Positions 53,169 to 61,706 of a stretch of DNA of 64,000 nucleotides are shown in pieces; position 1 is the stretch's first letter, and the number at the start of each line of letters is the position of its first letter. The DNA is from Oceanobacillus neutriphilus (GTDB taxonomy: Bacteria; Bacillota; Bacilli; Bacillales; Amphibacillaceae), in NCBI RefSeq assembly GCF_014645515.1, contig NZ_BMLW01000001.1:558001-622000 (forward strand), given 5' to 3'. The translations under genes were made by a program, and so were the position numbers. A model generated the notes under the pieces. That model made no database searches, was not told where the DNA came from, and saw only the letters and a program-made list of their open reading frames with translations.

Positions 53169-54500
53169 TTATTCTGATTTTTTAGCCATCTGCATTGCGT
53201 TTACTCTTTCATCGACCTTAAGGAAAGGCAGATAAATAAATACGGTTGCAGCTATAATTATAATTTGTAATAATGCTGCCCTCCAATCACCGCCAGTTGC
53301 AAGAAATCCTGAAATAACAGGAGGAGTTGTCCACGGTGTTTGAACAACGACATGATTAATTAAACCCAATGCTGTTGCATAATACGCAACTGTTAAAGAG
53401 AAGATTGGTGCCAATACAAACGGAATAATTAACATTGGATTGAACACAATCGGCAATCCAAAAATAATAGGTTCGCTGATATTAAAGGCAGCTGGTGTTA
53501 TCGTCATTTTTGATATATCCTTATAATCCTTTCGCCTGCTAAAGATAAATATGGCAATCAGTAATGAAATAGTATTACCTGATCCTCCCATTACAGCAAA
53601 AGTATCCTTAAAAGCCATATTAATAATATGCGGAATTTCTTGATGATTAGCGAAAGCAATCATATTATCCTGCATGTTCTGCAATAAGAATGGATCTAAT
53701 ATAGGTCCTGAAATAACCGCCTGGTGAATACCAAATCCAAAAAATAAATTAGCAATAGATGTAATGATTAAAAAACCCGGGAGACTGGTAGTAATATAAC
53801 TAAGCGGTTTCGTAATCATGGAAGTAATTAACGTATTAAAATCCATGCTGAATAACAGATTAAGTAAGAAGGAAGCAAAGGCAAAAATGATTACATTTAT
53901 CATAATAGGAATTAATACATTAAAAGATTTAATAACTGCCGGCGGAATGTTACCACTAATATGGATTTGTAACCTGCTGCTGGATGATAATTTTATAAAA
54001 AGCTCTGTAGCCAGCAGTCCAACAACGATACCAACAAACATACCTGTAGCACTGGTGTAACTAATAGGAATAACATCTGAAACAAGAAAACTTTCTGCTG
54101 CTCCTTCTGGTGTAAAAGTTGTCGTTAACGGTGTAACGACAATCATCGTTGAGAGAACCACAAGGATTGGAGCAATCACATTTTTATATCCTCGATTTAC
54201 ACACATATGATAAGCGATCGCAACCGCTATCAAAAGTGTCATGATATTTAGTGTTCCGTTTGTAATAGATTCACCGATAGACTGCCAGGTTGTCAATGTA
54301 TCCGGGTTAATTATCTTCCCCATGAATCCGGTTGGTTCCAAAATAACAGAATTAATGAGAGTAATGAATCCTGCCAAAATGATAAAAGGCATAATAGAAG
54401 CGAAAGCATCCCGTAAGGTCCGCAGATGAATCTGCCCTCCTAATTTCTGTGCCACAGCTGCAAAACGATCGACTATTCGTGTTTTTGAAAAACTGCTCAT
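53169..54500 (-). CDS. celB: PTS EIIC component, cellobiose family
   Basis: 443 residues with about ten membrane segments. Family markers are RDAFASIMPFIILAGFITLI, GMFVGIVVGLLATELF, FFGFGIHQAVISGP and ISEPIIFGLPIVFNP. Likely substrates are beta-diglucosides such as cellobiose or chitobiose, or lactose-like sugars. It follows the GH1 gene by 28 bp. Confidence 0.94.
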   Translation of the reverse strand: MSSFSKTRIVDRFAAVAQKLGGQIHLRTLRDAFASIMPFIILAGFITLINSVILEPTGFMGKIINPDTLTTWQSIGESITNGTLNIMTLLIAVAIAYHMCVNRGYKNVIAPILVVLSTMIVVTPLTTTFTPEGAAESFLVSDVIPISYTSATGMFVGIVVGLLATELFIKLSSSSRLQIHISGNIPPAVIKSFNVLIPIMINVIIFAFASFLLNLLFSMDFNTLITSMITKPLSYITTSLPGFLIITSIANLFFGFGIHQAVISGPILDPFLLQNMQDNMIAFANHQEIPHIINMAFKDTFAVMGGSGNTISLLIAIFIFSRRKDYKDISKMTITPAAFNISEPIIFGLPIVFNPMLIIPFVLAPIFSLTVAYYATALGLINHVVVQTPWTTPPVISGFLATGGDWRAALLQIIIIAATVFIYLPFLKVDERVNAMQMAKKSE

Positions 54501-54528
54501 GTGCTATGCACCTTCTCTTATATTTATT

Positions 54529-55941
54529 TTAAACTAATTTATCTGTGTCGTATTCAAATCCATTAGCTAAACTCATTTTCTTATAAAACTCTCCACTTTT
54601 TTTGATTGTTCTTTCTTGGCTTTTTAAATCCAATGAGACCAACCCATATCGGTTTTTATACGCATTAATCCATGACCAGCAGTCAATAAAGGTCCATAAA
54701 TGGTAGCCTTTGATACGACATCCTTCTTGAATCGCCTTGTGTACATATGCAAGATGATCCTTTATAAAATCAATCCGATAACTGTCATTAACTTGATTGT
54801 CATTATTCATAAAACGTGTTTCATTTGCTACTCCCATGCCATTCTCCGAAATAAATGCTTCAATATTGTCATAATTATCCCGAATATCAATGCATAAATC
54901 ATAAATCCCTTTTTCATAAATTTCCCAACCTCGATAAATATTCATGCGTTTTCCGGGCATATCATGCAGTTCAAAGAACCATTCAGGCAAAAAAGGGCCT
55001 TGTTCATTTATTTTTGTTAAACGTGCTTGGACTCTTCGTGGTTCATAATAATTCAGTCCTAAAATTTGTGATGTGTTTTCGGCAATTATTTTTAAATCAA
55101 CTTCTTCATAGGAAGGCATCTGATTATAATTCTTTAAAATATCTACCAGCTTTTTAGGAAATGTTCCTTTTACCATTGGATCCAGGAAACTTCTTACATA
55201 AAATGCATCCGCTATACTTGCAGCTTCCAGATCCTGTTTATTCTGGCTTCTGGGATACGTTGGGCTCAAATTCAATATCACGCCAATTTTTGAGGTTAAA
55301 TTCAGCTCTTTAAATGCTTTAATTGCTTTGGCATGAGCCAATATTGTATTAAAAGCTGCTTGGGCGCCCTTTTTAAAATCAACTACATTTGGATAATGAA
55401 AATTTTCAAGATATCCACCCAGGATAGGTCCTAACGGTTCATTGAATGTAAACCAGTGATAAACCAAATCTCCAAATTCATGAAAACAAGTTCTCGCAAA
55501 CGTCACGTAAGCCTCTACAACCTCACGAGAAGTCCAGCCGCCTTTTTCCTCTAAAGCATACGGCATATCAAAATGAAATAAGTTTACAAATGGTTTTATA
55601 TCGTTTTTATTCAATTCTGTTAAGACATCTCTATAAAAAGATATAGCTTTATCGTTTACTTCTCCTACTCCCCCATTCGGAAACATTCTCGCCCATGATA
55701 TCGAGATACGAAATGAATTATGTCCAGTTTCTTTTAGAAGCTGAATATCTTCCTTATAACGATGAATATGATCTGTTGTAATTTCTGGGCCTACGCCTTC
55801 ATAAAAGCGATTTGGTTCTGTTTTAAACCAATGTTCCCAGTTTGTTTCGGCTTTTCCAGTTTCGCCCCGCCCTTCTGCTTGTTCTGCAGACCAGGCAGAT
55901 CCCCACCAAAAATCTTTCGGAAACGCTAACATTTTATTCAT
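54529..55941 (-). CDS. Glycoside hydrolase family 1, probable 6-phospho-beta-glycosidase
   Basis: About 470 residues, the normal GH1 length. Acid/base Glu 168 in WFTFNEP and nucleophile Glu 366 in FISENGMG. Co-transcription with a lactose/cellobiose-type PTS makes a phosphorylated substrate likely. In the C-terminal loop the usual phosphate-binding pattern of 6-phospho enzymes (Ser, then Lys-x-Tyr in a KRYG context) reads SWINAYKNRYG, with Asn where Lys is expected and a Lys two residues before it, so phosphate recognition may be shifted. ATG 55941 follows AGGAAGGGG; an in-frame start 12 codons earlier falls on non-family sequence. Confidence 0.9.
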   Translation of the reverse strand: MNKMLAFPKDFWWGSAWSAEQAEGRGETGKAETNWEHWFKTEPNRFYEGVGPEITTDHIHRYKEDIQLLKETGHNSFRISISWARMFPNGGVGEVNDKAISFYRDVLTELNKNDIKPFVNLFHFDMPYALEEKGGWTSREVVEAYVTFARTCFHEFGDLVYHWFTFNEPLGPILGGYLENFHYPNVVDFKKGAQAAFNTILAHAKAIKAFKELNLTSKIGVILNLSPTYPRSQNKQDLEAASIADAFYVRSFLDPMVKGTFPKKLVDILKNYNQMPSYEEVDLKIIAENTSQILGLNYYEPRRVQARLTKINEQGPFLPEWFFELHDMPGKRMNIYRGWEIYEKGIYDLCIDIRDNYDNIEAFISENGMGVANETRFMNNDNQVNDSYRIDFIKDHLAYVHKAIQEGCRIKGYHLWTFIDCWSWINAYKNRYGLVSLDLKSQERTIKKSGEFYKKMSLANGFEYDTDKLV

Positions 55942-56031
55942 TCTTATTCCCCTTCCTCTTATTCCAAATAATAACACCTGAAATTATAAAAGTAAATATG
56001 TTTATATAAAAGAATATACCTTTAATAAATA

Positions 56032-56060
56032 GTATACATAATTTAGTATTGATGGTATAC
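56032..56060. promoter_or_regulatory. Paired GTATAC motifs, candidate GntR operator
   Basis: AGTATACATA at 56031-56040 and GATGGTATAC at 56051-56060 both contain the palindrome GTATAC (56032-56037 and 56055-56060), 23 bp apart. They lie between the divergent GH1 and GntR genes, about 50-80 bp before the GntR start codon. GTATAC-containing palindromes are common GntR-HutC-type operators. Confidence 0.55.
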
Positions 56061-56109
56061 TTTTAATAATATTGCTTGGAATTTTAGCTGAAATTGATGG
56101 AGGAATAAT

Positions 56110-56823
56110 ATGGGCGAATCATTAAAATATAAAGGCATTTATACGGATATCAGGGATAAAATTAATAAGGGCGAATATAAACTGAATGAAAAACTCCCTG
56201 ATGGTGAGACGCTTGCAGCTTATTATGAATGCAGTAAACTTACTGTCAAAAAAGCATTAGATATCCTGGTACAAGAAGGAATGATCGTACGGCGGAGAGG
56301 CTCTGGTACTTTCGTGAAAGGAGTTTCAACAAATGGGGAAGCAATCGCTTTAGGTCCAACAGCAGGATTAGTAAAAACCATCGGAAAACAAAAAATCACT
56401 TCTAAAATAATCCTTTTTTCCATTGAAAAACCAAGTCAGGAAATAGCAGATAAATTAGAAATTGAAAACGAATATATCTATAAAATTATAAGGGTGCGCC
56501 ATCTAAACAAGGAACCATATTCTATTGAACACACCTTTATGCCTTTATCTATCATTAAAGGCCTGGAGCCAAAGCATTTAGAGGATTCCATTTACAACTA
56601 TATTCGTGATGATCTAAAGTTAAAAATGCACAGTGCTCACGTAAGGATTAAAGGTGACAAAGCAAATGACGAAGATTGCTCTTTATTAAATATAGATAAA
56701 GACAGCTTTATGATGGAGGTAGAAAAATTAGCTACCTTAGAAAACGGCAGTATTTTTGAATACTCTATCACAAGGCATCTTTATGAAAATTTTGTTTTTG
56801 AAACTGTATTTGTTCAGAATTGA
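56110..56823 (+). CDS. GntR family regulator, HutC/UTRA type
   Basis: 237 residues: winged helix-turn-helix (about 5-70, LAAYYECSKLTVKKALDILVQEGMIVRRRGSGTFV) and a UTRA ligand-binding domain from about residue 90 (ending SIFEYSITRHLYENFVF). UTRA regulators usually bind a phosphorylated sugar from the neighbouring PTS and release the operator. It is divergent from the GH1-cellobiose PTS operon. GGAGG is upstream of ATG 56110. Confidence 0.93.
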   Translation: MGESLKYKGIYTDIRDKINKGEYKLNEKLPDGETLAAYYECSKLTVKKALDILVQEGMIVRRRGSGTFVKGVSTNGEAIALGPTAGLVKTIGKQKITSKIILFSIEKPSQEIADKLEIENEYIYKIIRVRHLNKEPYSIEHTFMPLSIIKGLEPKHLEDSIYNYIRDDLKLKMHSAHVRIKGDKANDEDCSLLNIDKDSFMMEVEKLATLENGSIFEYSITRHLYENFVFETVFVQN

Positions 56824-57073
56824 GTTGGAATGGTTTTTGTAAGATATCTGATTGGATTAGTTTTGTTACCAGACGAGGAAGTTGTTGAATTTTTGCAAGA
56901 ATGATATAGGATTGTTAAAGAGAATTTAATAAGTATGTTATTTCATATCTCCTCTTGAAATAACATATTTACTGCACAGTAAAAAAATTTATTTGCTAAA
57001 TGGATTATAAAATCAACTTCGGAAAATTAATTATTTCTATGCAAGCGGGAAATAATAGACCGCATTCTATTAT
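56824..57073. other. Intergenic region, nothing recognised
   Basis: Short open stretch after the GntR gene followed by AT-rich sequence; no ribosome-binding site or family match seen. Confidence 0.5.
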
Positions 57074-57128
57074 AAAAAAACTACATCCTATTACTTGTTA
57101 AATCCAAGTAATAGGATGTAGTTTTTTT
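57074..57128. terminator. Strong bidirectional terminator (24-bp perfect stem)
   Basis: A perfect 24-bp stem (57074-57097 with 57105-57128) and a 7-nt loop; the base of the stem is a run of A on one side and T on the other, so it can stop transcription from both directions. It separates the plus-strand GntR gene and the minus-strand LacI gene, which converge here. Confidence 0.85.
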
Positions 57129-57295
57129 ATGAAGGAAAACCCGATTGTTCCCGTAACAATTCCAACTACCTTCTTCTGCACCTGCAAATCCTGTAGCAGA
57201 AATTTCTTCTTATTATCTACAACTAACGATTTTTTAAGGTTGTCAGTAAACGTTGGCAACAGCCTTGATAGGTTACTTTTATATATCTAATACTT
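57129..57295 (-). other. Intergenic segment with a coding-like trace
   Basis: A minus-strand reading frame of about 30 residues (ISATGFAGAEEGSWNCYGNN) lacks a start and could be a scrap of a former gene. Otherwise nothing seen. Confidence 0.25.
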
Positions 57296-58276
57296 CTAAA
57301 CAGAACTTCGTACAACTAATTCTGTATTTAATTTATATAAATGATTAATCTTTTCCCCTCTAAGCAACTGGAAGATTAATTGTATGGCTAATGAACCTGT
57401 TTCATATTTAGGTTGTTTGATCGTTGTTAAAGGCGGATTCACATATTCTGATATCTCAATATCATCATAACCTATAATAGAAACATCTCCCGGAACCTTT
57501 ATACCATTTTCATTAAAAGCCTGTAGACCACCAATCGCCATCTCATCATTTGCATAAAAAATAGAATCTGGTAAATTATTTTGCGCAAGAATTGTCTTGG
57601 TGGCTTTATAACCACTTTCACGTGTGAAATTACCTGGAACTTTCCAAACAGGCTGAAAATTTATCTGATATTCTTTTAAAGCTTTTAAATATCCTTCAAA
57701 TCTTAACTGATTATCAAGTGAGTTGTTAGGGCCGCTAACAAAGATAATTTCTTTATGCCCCTGATTTATCAAATACTCTGTAGCCAGATACCCTCCATGG
57801 ACATTGTCTACTAATACACTTTGTATATTTGTATGTTTCATTTCTCTATCCAGGACTACAAGTGGAAACCCATCTCTAGCCGCTTCTAAAATGACATCAT
57901 CACTAATATTTTGCGCAAGAATAATAGCTCCATCTACCCTTTTCTCTCTTAAAAACTTTACCGCTGTAGATTGAGAGCCGCCAATTGCACTACAAGCGAT
58001 TAACCCATAATTGTTAGCAGAACAGCCATTTTGGACGCCTTGGATAAGCTCAGAATAATATGGTCCTGATAAATCTCCCAAAATCAAAGCAATTGTATTT
58101 GTTTTTGCCATTTTCAAATCTGCTGCGATACCATTCTTCTGGTAGTTTAGTTCCTTTGCAGCATTTAATACTTTAATACGAGTATGATCGCTAACTTTGT
58201 TACTGTTATTTAGAGCATAGGAAGCCGTTGATACCGCTACACCTGCTAATTTAGCTACATCTTTTATTGTCGCCAT
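57296..58276 (-). CDS. LacI family transcriptional regulator
   Basis: 326 residues: LacI helix-turn-helix (TIKDVAKLAGVAVSTASYALNN) followed by the periplasmic-binding-protein-like effector domain (ALILGDLSGPYYSELIQGV; SIIGYDDIEISEYVNPPLTTI). It is the last gene of the ABC-transporter run and likely controls it and the divergent GH3 gene through operators at 61469-61482 and 61632-61645. GGGGGAG is upstream of ATG. Confidence 0.93.
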   Translation of the reverse strand: MATIKDVAKLAGVAVSTASYALNNSNKVSDHTRIKVLNAAKELNYQKNGIAADLKMAKTNTIALILGDLSGPYYSELIQGVQNGCSANNYGLIACSAIGGSQSTAVKFLREKRVDGAIILAQNISDDVILEAARDGFPLVVLDREMKHTNIQSVLVDNVHGGYLATEYLINQGHKEIIFVSGPNNSLDNQLRFEGYLKALKEYQINFQPVWKVPGNFTRESGYKATKTILAQNNLPDSIFYANDEMAIGGLQAFNENGIKVPGDVSIIGYDDIEISEYVNPPLTTIKQPKYETGSLAIQLIFQLLRGEKINHLYKLNTELVVRSSV

Positions 58277-58355
58277 AATACTCCCCCATGAATCTAATCA
58301 ATAAAATATCTCGTTTCCTACGCTATAACAATTATAGCTCATTCAATTATAATTA

Positions 58356-59186
58356 TCACTTTATTCCTGACATTGTAAAACCTTCTACAATATATTTTTG
58401 GAAAAAACCAAAAATAATCATAATCGGAACAACCATAAATGCTGCACCAGCCATTTGCAATGCAAAATTATTGGCATATTGACCTTTTAATAAGGATAAA
58501 CCAACAGATAAAGTATACAGACTTTCATCATTTGCAATAATTAATGGCCATAGGAAGCTGTTCCATGCTGCAATAAACATCAAAACAGCCTGAACAGCAA
58601 ATATTGGTTTTGCAACTGGAATAATTAAACGAAAGAAAATATAAAACTCCCCTGCACCGTCTAGACGAGCTGCTTCAATTAAACTCGTTGGAATGGTTGC
58701 CATGAACTGTCTAAATAAAAATATATTAAACGCAGCTACCAATCCTGGTAATATAATACCGCTCATTGTATTAGTTAATCCCATCTCATTTAATAAGAGA
58801 TACACTGGAATCATCGTCACTTGGCCTGGAATCATCATAGTCGCCAATACTAAGTAAAAGAGTTTTTCTTTTCCTTTAAATTCAAACTTAGCAAATCCGT
58901 ACCCTGCCATTCCATTAAATAATAAGCCGACAGATGAAACTGCTACAATAATGAGTGTGTTTTTCAGATATACTAAGAAATTCATTTCTGTAAATAACTT
59001 TATAAAATTATCAAATGTAGGATTCTCCGGAAATATTGTAGGAGGAATTGCCAATATTTCATTCTCTGGCTTAAATGCACTTGAAATCATCCACAGAAAC
59101 GGAATAGAAACTAATATTCCACCTATCATCATGATTATAGTCATCACTATTTTTTCCGTTTTCTTACGCTTAGCAGTTGTTAACAC
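58356..59186 (-). CDS. Carbohydrate ABC transporter permease (MalG/AraQ type)
   Basis: 276 residues with six membrane segments and the permease loop EAARLDGAGEFYIFFRLIIPVAKP. Its typical length and C-terminus (QKYIVEGFTMSGIK) match MalG-family sugar permeases. It partners the permease 20 bp upstream. No ATPase gene is present; a shared ATPase of the MsmX/MalK type encoded elsewhere is expected. Confidence 0.94.
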   Translation of the reverse strand: MLTTAKRKKTEKIVMTIIMMIGGILVSIPFLWMISSAFKPENEILAIPPTIFPENPTFDNFIKLFTEMNFLVYLKNTLIIVAVSSVGLLFNGMAGYGFAKFEFKGKEKLFYLVLATMMIPGQVTMIPVYLLLNEMGLTNTMSGIILPGLVAAFNIFLFRQFMATIPTSLIEAARLDGAGEFYIFFRLIIPVAKPIFAVQAVLMFIAAWNSFLWPLIIANDESLYTLSVGLSLLKGQYANNFALQMAGAAFMVVPIMIIFGFFQKYIVEGFTMSGIK

Positions 59187-59206
59187 AAAATTTCACCCCA
59201 AACTTA

Positions 59207-60103
59207 TTAATATTCCGTATCAGATTTTCTTAGTTTAAATTGAATTAACGTAGCAATAATAATTATTATAAATAGAATAAATGACCCAGCAGCTGCATAG
59301 CCAAATTCATTGAATTGAAAACCTTCCTGATATATAAATAACGCTATAGACAATGTTCCATCTAAAGGTCCCCCTTGCGTCATAACAAACGGTTCTTCGA
59401 AAAACTGAATCCAGCCAATCAATGTAGTCACAGTCACAAAGAAGGTAGCAAATCGCAAGAGAGGCAATGTAATGTACAGCATTTTTTGAAAACCATTTGC
59501 TCCATCTATTTCTGCTGCTTCATAATAATCTTTTGGAATTCCTTGTAATGCAGCTAAAAAGATAATCATATTTAAACCAAGGCTCTTCCAAACTGCAACT
59601 ATAATTAAAGAAATCTTTGCTAAAGTAGGTTCATTCAACCATGGAATATTATCTACAGATAGAAAAGAAAGAATATAGTTAATTAAACCGTACTCTGTAT
59701 TGTATAAAAAGCCCCAAATTACAGCAATTGCCACTATATTAGTAATCGATGGCATATAATAAACTGATCTAAAAAAAGTAAAAAGTTTACTAGTACCGTA
59801 ATTAAGTAAAAGTGCAATACTTAATGATAAAATTACAACTAGAGGTACCCCAATTAAAACATAGAAAACAGTATTAAATATCGCTTTGATAAATCGGTCA
59901 TCCGTTAATAATGCTTTATAATTTTCTAAACCTATAAAGCTTACACTAGAAAAATCCACTAATCCTTTTAAATCAAGATTAGTAAAACTAATAAAAAAAG
60001 CAATTGTAATTGGAATGATGCTAAATAGTATTAAAAGGATAAGTGACGGCGCAATAAACATATATGGATGCCGATTATTTAATATTTTTTTCATAAAACT
60101 CAT
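59207..60103 (-). CDS. Carbohydrate ABC transporter permease (MalF/LacF type)
   Basis: About 298 residues, six membrane segments, permease loop EAAEIDGANGFQKMLYITLPLLR. The probable start is ATG 60103, with AGGTGG 8 nt upstream; an in-frame GTG four codons earlier overlaps that site. Together with 58356-59186 it forms the sugar channel. Confidence 0.94.
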   Translation of the reverse strand: MSFMKKILNNRHPYMFIAPSLILLILFSIIPITIAFFISFTNLDLKGLVDFSSVSFIGLENYKALLTDDRFIKAIFNTVFYVLIGVPLVVILSLSIALLLNYGTSKLFTFFRSVYYMPSITNIVAIAVIWGFLYNTEYGLINYILSFLSVDNIPWLNEPTLAKISLIIVAVWKSLGLNMIIFLAALQGIPKDYYEAAEIDGANGFQKMLYITLPLLRFATFFVTVTTLIGWIQFFEEPFVMTQGGPLDGTLSIALFIYQEGFQFNEFGYAAAGSFILFIIIIIATLIQFKLRKSDTEY

Positions 60104-60146
60104 TTTTTTAACCACCTATCAATGAGGTATATTCATAATAGAAGGC

Positions 60147-60181
60147 AGGGTAAATATACGCTGAAGCTGCTTATTTACCCT
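60147..60181 (-). repeat. Stem-loop between sugar-binding protein and permease genes
   Basis: AGGGTAAATA (60147-60156) and TATTTACCCT (60172-60181) form a 10-bp perfect stem with a 15-nt loop and no strong T-run. It resembles the hairpins after the two peptide-binding protein genes and probably stabilises the binding-protein mRNA. Confidence 0.6.
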
Positions 60182-60194
60182 ACGCATAACTTTA

Positions 60195-61433
60195 TTATTC
60201 TAATAATTGTTGTGCTGTTTGATTAAACTTTTCCATTTCATCTTCTAAATCAGCACCACCAACATTTACTCTTTCTAGTGAATTTAACAATTCTTGTGCT
60301 ATCCGTTCAAACTCTTCTACCTGAATTCCAGGAATAGCGTCATTTAACTGTTCACCAAACACACTATACTTTTCATCCTCACTTAATTTAGGATCTTCCC
60401 AAGCCTCAACTCGTGCAGGAAGTGCATTTGACATTTCCATCCATTCAATCTGTGTTTCGGTTTCATTCATATAAGAAACAAATTTCATTGCATTGTCCAC
60501 ATTATCTGAAGTATGGAAGACAGAAAATACTGATCCGCCTAAGCTTGATGTATTTGACGTATTACCTGGCATCGTTGCAACCGACCAGTCTCCTTCGATA
60601 TCGGGTACTTGATCATTTAATTGATTAATCATCCACGGGCCGCTAAAGAACATTGCTTTAGAACCATTTGCAAAAGCTTGTATAATATCAAGCCCTTCAT
60701 TTTGCTGACTATATCCGTTTTCAAAAAAGCTTGTATAATATTCCATTGCACCTAAGAATTCTGGAGAATCTAAATTTAAATCATTATTTTCAATATCAGC
60801 TTGATATCCGTTCTGCCATGCAAAGATAAACGGAGTAATTTGGTCTTTTTGGTCAATATCTAAACCCCATTGCCCATCACCGCGATCAGCCAGCTTTTGA
60901 GCTGCATCTTCTAGCTCTTCCCAATTTTTTGGTGCTTCATCGTAACTAATTTCAGCCAATATATCTGTTCGATAATACAGAACACGTGTATCTACATACC
61001 ACGGAATACCAACAACCTCGTCATTATATTCCATTAAGGTTTGAGCTCCGTCAAAGTAATTTTCTTTTGCAAATTCTGGGTTATCTTTTACATAATCACG
61101 TAAATCAAGTAATGCACCTGCTTCTGCAAATTCCGGGATCCAGGTTGCGCCTAGCTGCAAAACATCTGGACCATTTCCCGAAGCAACAGCTGTGAGGAGT
61201 TTATCGTGTGCGTTTTCCCAAGGTAATGCTTGTACCTCAACAGTTAATCCTTCATTTTCTTCCTCAAATCCTTTTGCCATTTCTTTTAATAATTTACCTT
61301 CTTCCCCCATCGCCCAGACAGTAATTGTATCACTGTTGCCACCAGAGCCTTCTCCCTTATCATCATTGCCGCAAGCACTAAGGAAGGCAATCAATAATAT
61401 AACGATTAAAAATCCTCCAAAAAACTTTTTCAT
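60195..61433 (-). CDS. Extracellular sugar-binding lipoprotein of an ABC transporter
   Basis: About 412 residues: lipoprotein signal peptide with lipobox LSAC (Cys 21), then an SBP family 1 domain (TITVWAMGEEGKLLKEMAKGFEEEN; DGAQTLMEYNDEVVGIPWYVDTRVLYYR). First gene of the ABC operon. ATG 61433 lies 8 nt after GGAG; an in-frame GTG three codons earlier overlaps the site. Substrate probably a beta-linked oligosaccharide, given the adjacent GH3 gene (inference). Confidence 0.94.
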   Translation of the reverse strand: MKKFFGGFLIVILLIAFLSACGNDDKGEGSGGNSDTITVWAMGEEGKLLKEMAKGFEEENEGLTVEVQALPWENAHDKLLTAVASGNGPDVLQLGATWIPEFAEAGALLDLRDYVKDNPEFAKENYFDGAQTLMEYNDEVVGIPWYVDTRVLYYRTDILAEISYDEAPKNWEELEDAAQKLADRGDGQWGLDIDQKDQITPFIFAWQNGYQADIENNDLNLDSPEFLGAMEYYTSFFENGYSQQNEGLDIIQAFANGSKAMFFSGPWMINQLNDQVPDIEGDWSVATMPGNTSNTSSLGGSVFSVFHTSDNVDNAMKFVSYMNETETQIEWMEMSNALPARVEAWEDPKLSEDEKYSVFGEQLNDAIPGIQVEEFERIAQELLNSLERVNVGGADLEDEMEKFNQTAQQLLE

Positions 61434-61468
61434 CGTATTCACTCCTATTTTTTATTGTGAATTAATTA

Positions 61469-61482
61469 TCGAAACGTTTCAC
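61469..61482. promoter_or_regulatory. LacI-type operator O1 at the ABC operon promoter
   Basis: ATCGAAACGTTTCA contains the 10-bp palindrome GAAACGTTTC (61471-61480). It sits just after the -10 of the ABC operon promoter, overlapping the expected transcription start. Reading the minus strand it is TGAAACGTTTCGAT, identical to the second operator in its own direction. Confidence 0.75.
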
Positions 61483-61489
61483 TATACAC

Positions 61490-61518
61490 ATTTTATTATA
61501 TAATGAATTCGTTTTCAA
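61490..61518 (-). promoter_or_regulatory. Promoter of the sugar ABC transporter operon
   Basis: Minus strand: -35 TTGAAA (61513-61518), 17-bp spacer, -10 TAAAAT (61490-61495). Confidence 0.65.
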
Positions 61519-61587
61519 GATATTTTTAAAATAATTCACTTTTTCTTCAAAACACGTAATATAGTACATTATATAGCCAATTATTAT

Positions 61588-61616
61588 TTGACTTCATACA
61601 TTCAGGAAATTATAAT
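61588..61616 (+). promoter_or_regulatory. Promoter of the divergent GH3 gene
   Basis: Plus strand: -35 TTGACT (61588-61593), 17-bp spacer, consensus -10 TATAAT (61611-61616). Confidence 0.8.
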
Positions 61617-61631
61617 GAGTGTTGAATTGTT

Positions 61632-61645
61632 TTGAAACGTTTCGA
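61632..61645. promoter_or_regulatory. LacI-type operator O2 at the GH3 promoter
   Basis: TTGAAACGTTTCGA with palindrome GAAACGTTTC at 61634-61643, downstream of the GH3 promoter. The centres of the two operators are 163 bp apart, suited to repression of both divergent promoters, possibly with looping. Confidence 0.75.
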
Positions 61646-61706
61646 TTCAGGCCTTAAACTAAATAATTTATTTAGGGAATAAATTTATAATATGAGGAGT
61701 GTTTTT

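Noticed and set aside
57074..57128. 24-bp perfect inverted repeat as a transposon end or attachment site
   Set aside because: It has short loop and A/T-runs, lies between converging genes and has no second copy or element; a terminator explains it.
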